A stretch of 20,241 nucleotides of DNA from Nitrospirales bacterium (GTDB lineage Bacteria > Nitrospirota > Nitrospiria > Nitrospirales > UBA8639). Of the stretch, positions 1 through 7,938 are shown piece after piece. The stretch's first letter is position 1; each line of letters opens with the position of its first letter. A program made the translations under genes and the position numbers. A model generated the notes under the pieces. It had not been told where the DNA came from. It saw only the letters and a program-made list of their open reading frames with translations, and searched no databases. The stretch lies in NCBI GenBank assembly GCA_029261305.1, contig JAJDBO010000248.1:1-20241 (forward strand), read 5' to 3'.

Positions 1-1608
1 CTCACTGAAGCTCGCCGTCGTATCCACCGCCGTCGCATCCCCAAACGTCGCAATCCCTGTCGCCGGCCCACTGAATTGACTCCACATCGTGGTCACCGTC
101 GCGGGCGGATTTGGTAACCCATCATCCGTTACCGTTCCATCGAGATTGGCCACGGCTGGCAGGATAATCGTTTGGTTCGCCCCCGCATTTACCGTCGGTG
201 CTTGGTTCCCCACAGACTTGTTAATTGTAAAGGTATCAGTAATATCTCCGTCAGAAGCTCGAATATTTTGAACAGTGAGACTGTTTCCATTCACATCCAT
301 CAGTACAGAGCCATAAGCCGACTCAAAGGTATACATCACAGGATGCCCTTGAGTAATAGGCCCACCAATATTATGTCCACCATGACCCGCGACGATATAG
401 ACTGAACCGGAGGTGTATGCCCCGGTGCCAGATGGGTTGCCGTCTCCTGTATTGAGAATGTTTCCATTGGCCTGCAAGGTGGCTAAGGGCGGCGTGACAA
501 AATTTGGGGCAGTGCCATAACCAAAAGCTCCGCTCAAAGGAAACGATCGCTCATAATTGTGGGAATGCCCTCCAAGAACAAGATCCACTCCACCTGCTTC
601 CAAAGTAGGCAGTACGTCCTCACGCATATCGACAAGCCGGCCACCAGAATCACCGGAGAGTCCTCCACTGTCCGAATCATGAGTGCCTTTTGAATAGGGG
701 GGATGATGCCAATAAGCGATCACCCAATCTTGACTCGTGAGCGCGAGATCGGCCGCCAGCCAATCGATCATATCCTCCTTCGCGATTAGATCCTGGGTAG
801 TATCCATGGAATCCAACACAACAAAATGAATGTTGGCATAGTCGTATGAGTAGTACGCCTCGGTAGATGATGGCTCACCTCCTGCTTCCCCATTTGTAGG
901 AAGAACATGGGCCTCGTAATAGGGACCCATCTGAAGGCTGGTATCGACAGATCTGGCCTCGTGATTCCCCAGGGTTGGATAGACAGCCGTATTGCGCAGA
1001 ATGTTTTGAAAGATATTAAAATGATTGGTCGTAAACTCAGAGTCTAGCCCATCGTCGTAGGCAATGTCCCCCATATGAATAAAGAGGTCAGGAGGGTTCC
1101 CAGCAGTCTCTGTGAGCATGGAATTACGAACCTGTATTTGGTTGGCCCCGCCATCACCAGAATCTCCAATTCCCCATATCCTAACGGGTGTGGCCGAACC
1201 CACAGTCGGCGGGGTCACAAAGTTGTAATCTACCGTGCCGGTACCTTCGGCGCCTCCACCTTCCACACCACCACTTGTTGTGCCAAAGTTGTAGAAATAT
1301 TGTGTGTTCGGTGTTAACCCAGTGATCGTGATGATATGATCTAGCACATTTCCATTCGAGGCAGGAGGCACCGCCACACCTGTCGCTTCCTGGTTAAGAT
1401 CATTGACATCGGTGCCATATTGTATGCGGCTATCCGTGGGATCAGTCGAATCAGTTCGCCAGACGATCGTCATCGACGTCGGTGTAGGCATCTGAAGATA
1501 GGATTGTCGTACAACTGCACTCAAGGCAGGCACAACAGATGTCATTAACATCAGGAGCATACAGCTAAAGGCTAATGTTCCTTGAATGATCCGATTCGCC
1601 GGCTTCAT
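1..1608 (-). CDS. Secreted purple acid phosphatase-like metallophosphoesterase with PKD-like tail (C-terminus cut by window edge)
   Basis: The reading frame is open for 536 codons from the ATG at 1608 to the left edge, so the C-terminus is missing. The start has a strong ribosome binding site (AAAGGAGAG, 3 nt before ATG). Residues 1-31 form a Sec signal peptide ending near PALSA. Residues about 35-135 look like the fibronectin-type N-terminal domain of purple acid phosphatases. The catalytic domain shows the family's metal-ligand blocks in order: GDSG (148-151), GDIAY (180-184, with the iron-binding Tyr), GNHE (214-217), the HHPPY block (301-305) and GGHSH (346-350). From about residue 469 a PKD-like immunoglobulin fold begins ([14 protein letters not shown]) and continues past the edge. 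Known for the family: hydrolysis of phosphate monoesters at a binuclear metal centre. Inferred: an exported phosphatase acting in the periplasm or outside the cell. It lies 38 bp downstream of the TPR gene and is probably co-transcribed with it. The substrate is unknown. Confidence 0.9.
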   Translation of the reverse strand, partial: MKPANRIIQGTLAFSCMLLMLMTSVVPALSAVVRQSYLQMPTPTSMTIVWRTDSTDPTDSRIQYGTDVNDLNQEATGVAVPPASNGNVLDHIITITGLTPNTQYFYNFGTTSGGVEGGGAEGTGTVDYNFVTPPTVGSATPVRIWGIGDSGDGGANQIQVRNSMLTETAGNPPDLFIHMGDIAYDDGLDSEFTTNHFNIFQNILRNTAVYPTLGNHEARSVDTSLQMGPYYEAHVLPTNGEAGGEPSSTEAYYSYDYANIHFVVLDSMDTTQDLIAKEDMIDWLAADLALTSQDWVIAYWHHPPYSKGTHDSDSGGLSGDSGGRLVDMREDVLPTLEAGGVDLVLGGHSHNYERSFPLSGAFGYGTAPNFVTPPLATLQANGNILNTGDGNPSGTGAYTSGSVYIVAGHGGHNIGGPITQGHPVMYTFESAYGSVLMDVNGNSLTVQNIRASDGDITDTFTINKSVGNQAPTVNAGANQTIILPAVANLDGTVTDDGLPNPPATVTTMWSQFSGPATGIATFGDATAVDTTASFSE

Positions 1609-1646
1609 ATTCTCTCCTTTTGAATGTGTTCTTTGATTTCCCATGA

Positions 1647-2648
1647 TTACCTGCCCTCCAAAGACGCCAACAATTCCCCAGCCTCTGCGTAGAAGGGCGC
1701 CACCTGAATAGCCAACTGAAGATCACGTTTGGCATCCTCCAGACGACCCATTGAAATTAATACTTTCGCTCTATACACCCTGTGAAGCGCTGTTGGCCTC
1801 TTACCCAATGCCCGATTAGTTTCGACGAGAGCTCTTTCCCTATCGCGCTGTGCGGCTTTGACCTGTCCCTTTAACGCCCACAACTCGGCACGTTTGAGAT
1901 ACCAGGGAGCCTTTACTCTCACCCGTGCGATTTCCTCGTCGATGAGTCTCAATGCCACGTCATATCGATATTGCGCCGTCTCCGCGCGAATGAGAGCTTT
2001 TTTCAGCGAAACCTTGTTTCCCAACTGCGAAAGGCCTTCACGATAGCCTAATGCTGCAGCCTCAAGATTTCCCAAACTTTCCTGTGCCTTCCCCCGAGCC
2101 ATAAACAATCCAGCCCGTGGCTCTTTTTGAATCGCGTTGGTGAAGTCCAAGATAGCAAGACCTTCTCGCCCCGTACGTGCACGAATATGACCACGCGCCA
2201 CCAAAGCCATCATTGAATCATTCAATTCCTGGTCGAGGAATTGATCTAGCACCACCTCTGCATCCACATCACGACCCAGAGCAGATAAGGTAAGACCGCG
2301 TTCCAATAAAATGTTTGAATTTTCTGGATCCAACTCTGCCGCTCGATTTAAATCATTTAATGCTTCAAGATAATTCCCATTTGAGCGATAGAGTTTGCCG
2401 CGTTTGACCCAGAGATCTATGCGTTCCGGTTCTTCTTCTAAGGCCTGCGTTTGGTCCTCAATTTCGTGATCCGGGGAAGTATGGGCAACCGTTTTTTCGA
2501 CGGACACCATTCCCCACGCGACAATGGCGAGGAAAGAAAATACCAAGGTCGCACCTTGGCAATGCTTACAAATTGCATGGAATCTACTGCCTGCCGTTTG
2601 AGGGTAGGTTTCCCTACCTATTCGCGCTAAGGGATTAACTTGATCCAT
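1647..2648 (-). CDS. TPR-repeat protein with N-terminal membrane/signal segment
   Basis: The product is 333 aa. I chose the ATG at 2648 because GGAGGA sits at the right distance upstream. The open frame extends to 2732, but that 28-residue extension is very basic and lacks a ribosome binding site. Residues about 33-50 are hydrophobic ([16 protein letters not shown]) and could be a signal anchor. The segment before it carries a CKHC motif at 27-30, which could be a metal or redox pair but is not a haem motif. From about residue 75 to the end the sequence is a run of tetratricopeptide helices; [20 protein letters not shown] and the [20 protein letters not shown] segment are typical. TPRs mediate protein-protein contact. 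The gene directly precedes the secreted phosphatase, so the two probably form a transcription unit and the TPR protein could be its partner; that link is inference from position only. Confidence 0.85.
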   Translation of the reverse strand: MDQVNPLARIGRETYPQTAGSRFHAICKHCQGATLVFSFLAIVAWGMVSVEKTVAHTSPDHEIEDQTQALEEEPERIDLWVKRGKLYRSNGNYLEALNDLNRAAELDPENSNILLERGLTLSALGRDVDAEVVLDQFLDQELNDSMMALVARGHIRARTGREGLAILDFTNAIQKEPRAGLFMARGKAQESLGNLEAAALGYREGLSQLGNKVSLKKALIRAETAQYRYDVALRLIDEEIARVRVKAPWYLKRAELWALKGQVKAAQRDRERALVETNRALGKRPTALHRVYRAKVLISMGRLEDAKRDLQLAIQVAPFYAEAGELLASLEGR

Positions 2649-2949
2649 TTTCCTGTCCTCCTCCTTCTCCGAATGATGCCGGCCTGAACCTTGTTCCCCG
2701 CTCAACTTCCTTCGGCGAAGATGTTTCTTCAAACTGGTTCCCTAAAATAAATATTGTTTTTTTTTCTAATGCAGATTTGTAATCACTCACGACCAAAAAT
2801 GAAGAACTTTTTTCATAGTCTAATTATTTCTCAAGTCTTTTCCTGAGCTGCGGCCTCTCATGCCGCTCTAACATCGGGAAACTGTGGCTTTGATTGATCT
2901 CGGCCAAAGACAAGTGAGATCGCGCCCATCAAAAGACCTTTCCGCAACC

Positions 2950-2989
2950 AATGGTCTATATATCTTCTTAGGGTGATACCCAGACCATT
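2950..2989. repeat. Nested inverted repeat (possible RNA hairpin)
   Basis: AATGGTCT at 2950-2957 pairs perfectly with AGACCATT at 2982-2989. Inside the loop GGGT (2971-2974) can pair with ACCC (2978-2981). No T-run follows on either strand, so this is not a standard terminator. On the minus strand it would lie in the long leader of the TPR gene. Confidence 0.35.
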
Positions 2990-3514
2990 TGTTCTTGATT
3001 AAATGATGTAAGATTAGGTGGCTAGAGGGGAAAACCTTCTATACCATGGAGATCATCAAAAGGAAGGTTGAACTGCAAACTTTGGCGATCTGCCCAGATA
3101 AATTTTCTGTGCATTTTTTTATCGAATACCGCAGGGGCACTACTCAAGATTAAGAGTGGAATCGAAATTTCTATTCAGCATTACCACACAATTGGGAATA
3201 CACCCCCAAGATTTAAGGAAGGATATTCCACTCCTCTGGAATAGACCAAAAAGGGAAAATATTTTTCTGTGGTTATGTCTGAGGAAGTTTAAACCAGGAA
3301 TAGAGATGGCGTGAAAATTTTACCAATAATATTTGCAGATTTGGCTACAGAAATTTTTTAGAATTTTGGCACCCTCTTCCTCAAGATTGGAATTGACACA
3401 TCCAAACATTTTTTGAAATATGAAAATATTTATGAAGAAAGTAAAGGATAAGGTGAAAAATCAATCGAAATTTTGGGGAGTTTTTTCTTGAAACTTATTT
3501 ACTGTATATAGACG

Positions 3515-3524
3515 GGCTACCGCC
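3515..3524 (-). promoter_or_regulatory. ops-like element (candidate NusG/RfaH-paralogue recruitment site)
   Basis: The minus strand reads GGCGGTAGCCCG here. The Escherichia coli RfaH recruitment signal (ops) is GGCGGTAGCGTG, so the first nine bases are identical and 10 of 12 match. The core can form a GGC-GGTA-GCC hairpin in the non-template strand, as the E. coli element does with its GC-GGTA-GC core. It lies about 460 bp downstream of the gene for a NusG/RfaH-like protein, on the same strand, and about 870 bp before the TPR gene. A nine-base match can arise by chance, and the recognition sequence of this paralogue is unknown. Confidence 0.3.
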
Positions 3525-3981
3525 ATTCACAGACATCGCCTGACATCACTGACCATTTTCAAATTTCAAACAATCGCCTCCTGCGATTATATTCAGCCTC
3601 CTGCAATAATTTCTACAAAGAATGTCTCTTGGTAGTAATTCTTTGGTGCGCTATTTAGTACAAAACTCCAATGAGTTTAACCAGGGGAAACCCTAGTTTT
3701 TGAAATTAACCTCCCACCAGAAAAATTCTCTTCTAACAACCCCTTTGTGTTTGATGGGCCAATATTACTCCACCAGCTGTGCTGACATTTACGACCTCTC
3801 CCCCGAATCGAACGATGGTCATTTTGGTAGTAATTGTCAGCAAAACTAGCACTTCGTCTATATTTAATCAGAATGAAATTGTATTCACAATTAGCAATTC
3901 ACCCTATCCCTGCAGAGTAACCCCAAGTAAAAGACATCCTGGCAAAGGAAATGCAATCCCATCTCAAATTTTCACTGTATC

Positions 3982-4473
3982 TCAAATTTGTCCTATCAAC
4001 TCACGTTCAACGATGACCCGAGCACTATACGACACTGTCTTCAGAAGGAGAGCGACACGTTGAGTACCAGTTAATTCTTTTTCAAACACGGCACTAAGAC
4101 CCTTCAAAGGACCTTCTTGAATTCGAACGGTTTGACCGGTCGTAAATGAACCCATTGAATTCGATAGACGACCTTCTTCCAACCGTTTTTCAATTATTTC
4201 AATAATCTTTTCGTCCACTCTTGCAGGGACTGCCCCAAACATCACTACATTGGAAACTCCATGTGCATAAGCGACCTTCCGATAATCCGTTTGGAAATTG
4301 AACTTTGCAAAAAGATAGCCAGGGAATAAAGGACTTAATATTGTCTGTTTTTTTCCTCGGATTTGTTTGGTCTCTTTAAGCAGGGGACAGAAGGAGCTTA
4401 CCTCAAATTGTTGAAGATTCCAGTCCGCAACTTTTTCCTGACGTGGTTTGCTTCGCACCAGATACCAGTCCAT
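3982..4473 (-). CDS. NusG/RfaH-family specialised transcription antiterminator
   Basis: The product is 163 aa, almost the length of E. coli RfaH (162 aa) and shorter than most housekeeping NusG proteins. The N-terminal NGN domain begins MDWYLVRSKPRQEKVADWNL, the usual 'WYxxxxKxxQE' opening, and contains SPLFPGYLFAKF followed by VSNVVMFGAVPARV, standard NGN features. The C-terminal half (about 108-160) contains a KOW-type segment (TGQTVRIQEGPLKGLSAVFE). Known for the family: NGN binds the RNA polymerase clamp and suppresses pausing and termination in long operons, often for polysaccharide genes. Position at the end of an export gene group supports that role. It is not the housekeeping nusG, which would sit next to secE and the L11/L1 ribosomal genes. 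It is separated from the wzc-like gene by about 400 bp containing an IS remnant, so it may have its own promoter. Confidence 0.9.
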   Translation of the reverse strand: MDWYLVRSKPRQEKVADWNLQQFEVSSFCPLLKETKQIRGKKQTILSPLFPGYLFAKFNFQTDYRKVAYAHGVSNVVMFGAVPARVDEKIIEIIEKRLEEGRLSNSMGSFTTGQTVRIQEGPLKGLSAVFEKELTGTQRVALLLKTVSYSARVIVERELIGQI

Positions 4474-4639
4474 TGATCACCTCACATTGGCCTCATTGCG
4501 TTGTTCTTGGAACTGGACTCAGGATACAACGCATCTCTTCCCCTCACCATACGACCAATGACGTATTACTGTACGATTGACTCCCTCTATCATGTTCGTC
4601 TCTGTTGATGTACTGGAAGGCAGAACTCCCCTTGGTGCT

Positions 4640-4777
4640 AACTCAAGAGGGTCTCATTCAACACGGAGGGATGAATTATAGGAAGAACCGCAGCTGGAAG
4701 TATTGGAACTCTTTTATCGCCGCCGGAACCGCAGCACTCAGATAAATGGACTTTCACCCGGAGAATGCCCACTATGA
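4640..4777 (+). pseudogene. Degenerate IS3-family transposase C-terminus (remnant)
   Basis: Read on the plus strand, 4682-4774 encodes EEPQLEVLELFYRRR followed by RNRSTQINGLSPGE, then a stop. This resembles the end of IS3-family integrase domains, which read roughly 'TREEA..IFEYIEVFYNRRRRHS.LGYLSPVEFE'. Just upstream TRRDEL precedes a stop in the same frame, and LTQEGLIQH appears in a neighbouring frame, as expected of a decayed fragment with stops and shifts. No full transposase, terminal inverted repeats or target duplication can be seen. It fills most of the gap between the wzc-like and NusG-like genes. The match is from memory of the family pattern and short, so confidence is limited. Confidence 0.4.
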
Positions 4778-4869
4778 CGCCCTGTTTGGGCTGGATACTG
4801 AGCCCGAGGAAGGGTCGAAGTATGAACGGACCAACCGCCATAAATCGACGACACAAACTTTTGGAATTT

Positions 4870-7182
4870 TTAGTTTTTTGTGGAATTGAAATAAGGGGAT
4901 GTTCGATAATACATTGGTAAATCCTTCAATGGAACCTTCTGCATCACTACTCCCAAAATTTTTATTTCATGACTGGTTAATTTCTCAACGGTTTCCTGAG
5001 CGTTGGCTTTAGAGGTTTGTCCCGCACTCACCACCAAAATGGTGCCCGCAACTAAATGGCTGACAATCATGGCATCGACCACTGGTAGTATAGCAGGCGT
5101 ATCCAGGATTACGCTAAACCCCTGCTCATGACACCATTGCAAGAGCGTTCTCATCTTTATCGAATGCAACATTTCTGTTGGATGCGGAGGCAGGAACCCA
5201 GCGGGGATCACGGCCAAATTGGGGACGCTTGTTTCATGGAGAATTTCGCTTTCCTCGGCATCCCCATCCAAATAATGTGCTAAACCTTTGACCTTTTCCT
5301 GGTCCTCCTCAATACCAAATATATTGCCAATGCGAGACCGTCTCATGTCTGTATCTATCAAGACAACGCGGATCCCTTCGACTTGGGCCAAGGCAATAGC
5401 CATATTCACCGCAAGGGTCGTTTTGCCTTCATTGTCGCCGGGACTCGTGATCGCCAGCGAGAATGGCGGCTCACTTTCCATAGCGATCCAAAGACTTGTC
5501 CTGATGTGACGATAGCAATTCGCCGAAACCCCCGTGGGTTGTGACAACATTACCGGAGAATAACCAGATTTACTCACCCCAAGAATCTTAGGAAGCATCC
5601 CAAGCAACTTGAGCCCAGTGAAGTGGCGAGAAAAATCACGAGGCCCATTTAGGTTCTTTCCACCATATTCAAGGAATAGGGCAAATCCTACACCGAAAGC
5701 CAAACCAAGGATTAAACCAAATAAAGCATTTCTAGGAGTTTTTGGACTAATGGGCCTTCCATCCGGAATGGCCTGTTCAGCTTGGTAAATATTACTTGTT
5801 TGGACTTTCGCCGAAAGATCTGCACGGCTCATTTGTTCTAAAAACCCGTCATAGAGTAGACGACTACTATTGGTTTCTCGTTCTAACAAGGACGCTTGGA
5901 GAACATACTTGTCGAGCGCAATTTTTTCATCCTTGAGGTGCTTCACATTTTCCCGTATCGCCTGTTCCCTAGCCAGGGCGAATTGGTAGTCATTCTTGAC
6001 GGAACCGTATACCTTTTCAAGCTCCTCTGCCATGCGTGCTTGAAACTCTTTCAACATGGTCTTGGCCTGGATCATCTTAGGATGGAGTTCCCCATATTTC
6101 TCGGATAAATTTGCCAATTCCACCAATGATTCAATCTCACGTGTTCGAAGACGCCGAATGACGTCGGAATTCAATACATCCGTTAACGAATCCAACTCCG
6201 ATCGGTTGGCTTTGGGACTATCCACTTGCGAACGAATCTTGGCTCGAATCTTTTCAACTTGTTTATACCGAGTTTGGGCCTCCGTTCTAGTTTTCTCCGC
6301 CCTAATCAATTCCGTGTTTTGTTCATCCAGTCTTTGGGCAGCAATCGTTTGTTGATTGCCCAGATTCACCAATCCGTGCTTCACTCGAAAGGTATACAGG
6401 GCCTGCTCAGATTCTTCTACCTTCCCTCGGAGATTTTCCAATTGAGAACCAAACCAGTCAGACGCAAATTCCGAAAATTGAGATTTCCTCTTCAATGTGC
6501 GATCGATATAAATCTGAGCTAAGGTATTGGCAGCCAATGCAGCAAATTGTGGATCTTCGGAAGTAATTGAGACCTCAACTACCTTGCTCCCCTTGATAGG
6601 AGCAACACCCACATGACCCTTGAACGCTCTAATTAAAGAGACCATTTTTTTATGGGGAAACTTTTCCGCTGTATCCAGGGATATATTTTCTTTGGATTCA
6701 GCACCGAGCAAGCTTTTTACCAGGGCTACGATATTAGTTTTCAAGGATCTGACGAAGACCTTGCACCAATGCAAACTATCTCTTATCCAAGGCGTCTCAA
6801 TGTTTCGAACCAACCTGAGTGAGGCCGAAGATTTGGGCTGGTATTCTGCTTGCTCTGCAAGGTTAAGAGTGTTTACCACTTCTTCAAGCACAGGATAACT
6901 TGTGATCAAATTCACATGGGTTTCAATTTGGTCACCCCCGGTTGACTCCTGTTGCAATTGGCCATCTAGAATTTTCGGATCACGTGGTTCAATCACCAAC
7001 CTCGTAACTGATTGATAGATGGGAATCTCCGTATAAGACCAAAGAGCGACAATGCCTCCAAAGACCAAAGCCATACTCCCCACCAACCAGATCCGTCGAC
7101 GAATACTCGTTAAATATTCCATGAGATTGACAATCTCATCGACCTCATACTCTTGTGAGTCATTTTCAGAATACTTATTCAT
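4870..7182 (-). CDS. Wzc-like polysaccharide co-polymerase with C-terminal bacterial tyrosine kinase domain
   Basis: The product is 770 aa. Residues 31-50 and about 486-505 are two membrane helices bracketing a large periplasmic part (Wzz domain with a long coiled-coil region around 240-470), with the proline-rich segment GRPISPKTPRNA just before the second helix, as in polysaccharide co-polymerases. The cytoplasmic kinase domain has Walker A GDNEGKTT (582-589, Lys587), Walker A' VVLIDTDMRR (Asp610, Asp612) and Walker B VILDTP (Asp694). The C-terminal tail is short and carries only a few tyrosines (MYYRTSPYF), fewer than the E. coli Wzc cluster. Known for the family: controls chain length and export together with the Wza channel, governed by tyrosine autophosphorylation cycles. 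It follows the Wza-like gene by 122 bp on the same strand, supporting an export operon. A cognate phosphatase (Wzb type) is not in the window. Confidence 0.93.
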   Translation of the reverse strand: MNKYSENDSQEYEVDEIVNLMEYLTSIRRRIWLVGSMALVFGGIVALWSYTEIPIYQSVTRLVIEPRDPKILDGQLQQESTGGDQIETHVNLITSYPVLEEVVNTLNLAEQAEYQPKSSASLRLVRNIETPWIRDSLHWCKVFVRSLKTNIVALVKSLLGAESKENISLDTAEKFPHKKMVSLIRAFKGHVGVAPIKGSKVVEVSITSEDPQFAALAANTLAQIYIDRTLKRKSQFSEFASDWFGSQLENLRGKVEESEQALYTFRVKHGLVNLGNQQTIAAQRLDEQNTELIRAEKTRTEAQTRYKQVEKIRAKIRSQVDSPKANRSELDSLTDVLNSDVIRRLRTREIESLVELANLSEKYGELHPKMIQAKTMLKEFQARMAEELEKVYGSVKNDYQFALAREQAIRENVKHLKDEKIALDKYVLQASLLERETNSSRLLYDGFLEQMSRADLSAKVQTSNIYQAEQAIPDGRPISPKTPRNALFGLILGLAFGVGFALFLEYGGKNLNGPRDFSRHFTGLKLLGMLPKILGVSKSGYSPVMLSQPTGVSANCYRHIRTSLWIAMESEPPFSLAITSPGDNEGKTTLAVNMAIALAQVEGIRVVLIDTDMRRSRIGNIFGIEEDQEKVKGLAHYLDGDAEESEILHETSVPNLAVIPAGFLPPHPTEMLHSIKMRTLLQWCHEQGFSVILDTPAILPVVDAMIVSHLVAGTILVVSAGQTSKANAQETVEKLTSHEIKILGVVMQKVPLKDLPMYYRTSPYFNSTKN

Positions 7183-7304
7183 AACGATATCGTCTTATCC
7201 TATACCTTCACCAAAACATGCGTTTGCAACCAATTCGATTCCCCGTTTAACGACCAAAAATTTTTCCCAACGATAATTCTCAGCAAGACAAAATTCCTGA
7301 ATTT

Positions 7305-7883
7305 TTAAAAGAAACTTTCTGGAACAATGATGATATCATCCGGATGTACGTGACCCTCCATCCCCACCTGAAGTGTTTGCTCCTCCCCATTAACAATCCG
7401 AAGTATTTTCGCCTCATCCTTGACGGCCCGAGCTGTCCAGCCTCCAGCGCGGGTGATGGCCTTGAGGACAGTCATGCCTTCTTGAAAAGGAAACTCACCT
7501 GGATTTTTGGCTTCGCCCGTCACATAATAATTGCGATACTTTTTGATAGAAACCGTCACCTTCGGACTTTTTAGGTACCCCGCCGCAAGTCGTTGGGCCA
7601 AGTCCTCCTCCACCTCTTTCACCGTCAGTCCCGCAACGGAAATTTCCCCCAGCAATGAAAACTTTATTGTTCCATGTCCACTCACTGTGGTCTCAGTCGA
7701 TAAGTCAGCCTCATCAAATACTTCGATCATTATTGAATCATTGGGACCAAGGCGATACGAATTTGCTGTAATTTCTGTCAATAGGATAGGGTTCTTTTCC
7801 CCATGGTTGATCAAAGATCCACTACACCCCAAGGTGACCAAACACATCATCCCCAACAAGCATCTCAAATACCTAGATTTCAT
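7305..7883 (-). CDS. Wza-type polysaccharide export outer-membrane lipoprotein
   Basis: The chosen ATG at 7883 gives 192 aa beginning with a short basic segment and a hydrophobic stretch ending in a lipobox-like TLGC (Cys20), so the mature protein is probably lipidated. The frame extends to a GTG at 7916, but that adds residues that spoil the signal peptide. Neither start has a strong ribosome binding site. Residues about 45-115 are the Poly_export domain (YRLGPNDSIMIEVFDEADLS, then GTIKFSLLGEISVAG), and about 118-185 an SLBB-like domain (YYVTGEAKNPGEFPFQEGM). The end, HPDDIIIVPESFF, is typical of the family. The length is short compared with E. coli Wza (about 380 aa), as is usual for the single-SLBB exopolysaccharide type, which relies on a separate outer-membrane barrel. 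The adjacent beta-barrel gene fits that. Confidence 0.92.
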   Translation of the reverse strand: MKSRYLRCLLGMMCLVTLGCSGSLINHGEKNPILLTEITANSYRLGPNDSIMIEVFDEADLSTETTVSGHGTIKFSLLGEISVAGLTVKEVEEDLAQRLAAGYLKSPKVTVSIKKYRNYYVTGEAKNPGEFPFQEGMTVLKAITRAGGWTARAVKDEAKILRIVNGEEQTLQVGMEGHVHPDDIIIVPESFF

Positions 7884-7938
7884 AAAAATACTGTATTTCC
7901 ATTCGACTGACTCCACATCATTCGTCTAATTTCTCATA

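Larger units (their letters stand above)
2649..3981. other. AT-rich intergenic stretch of 1.33 kb without a convincing gene
   Basis: I find no supported ORF on either strand between the NusG-like gene and the TPR gene. The only longer frame (plus strand, 3779-4063) has no recognisable motif and overlaps the end of the NusG-like gene. The stretch is visibly richer in A and T runs than its neighbours. It contains an ops-like decamer (3515-3524, minus), a nested hairpin (2950-2989), a GC-rich hairpin near 2845-2870 and an imperfect repeat of GCCTCCTGC at about 3575-3610. It must contain the leader or promoter of the TPR-phosphatase unit and whatever ends the exopolysaccharide transcript, but I see no clear hairpin-plus-T-run terminator. 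Confidence 0.6.

Noticed and set aside
2649..3981. Cyclic-di-GMP (GEMM) riboswitch in the long leader
   Set aside because: I looked for the conserved GGGCAAA and CGCAAAGCC-type segments and did not find them in the right arrangement.
3779..4063. Plus-strand 94-codon frame
   Set aside because: Overlaps the 3' end of the well-supported NusG-like gene; composition is not protein-like.
4638..4856. Minus-strand 72-codon frame between the NusG-like and Wzc-like genes
   Set aside because: No motif or initiation signal, and it lies antisense to the IS3-like remnant, which explains the sequence better.
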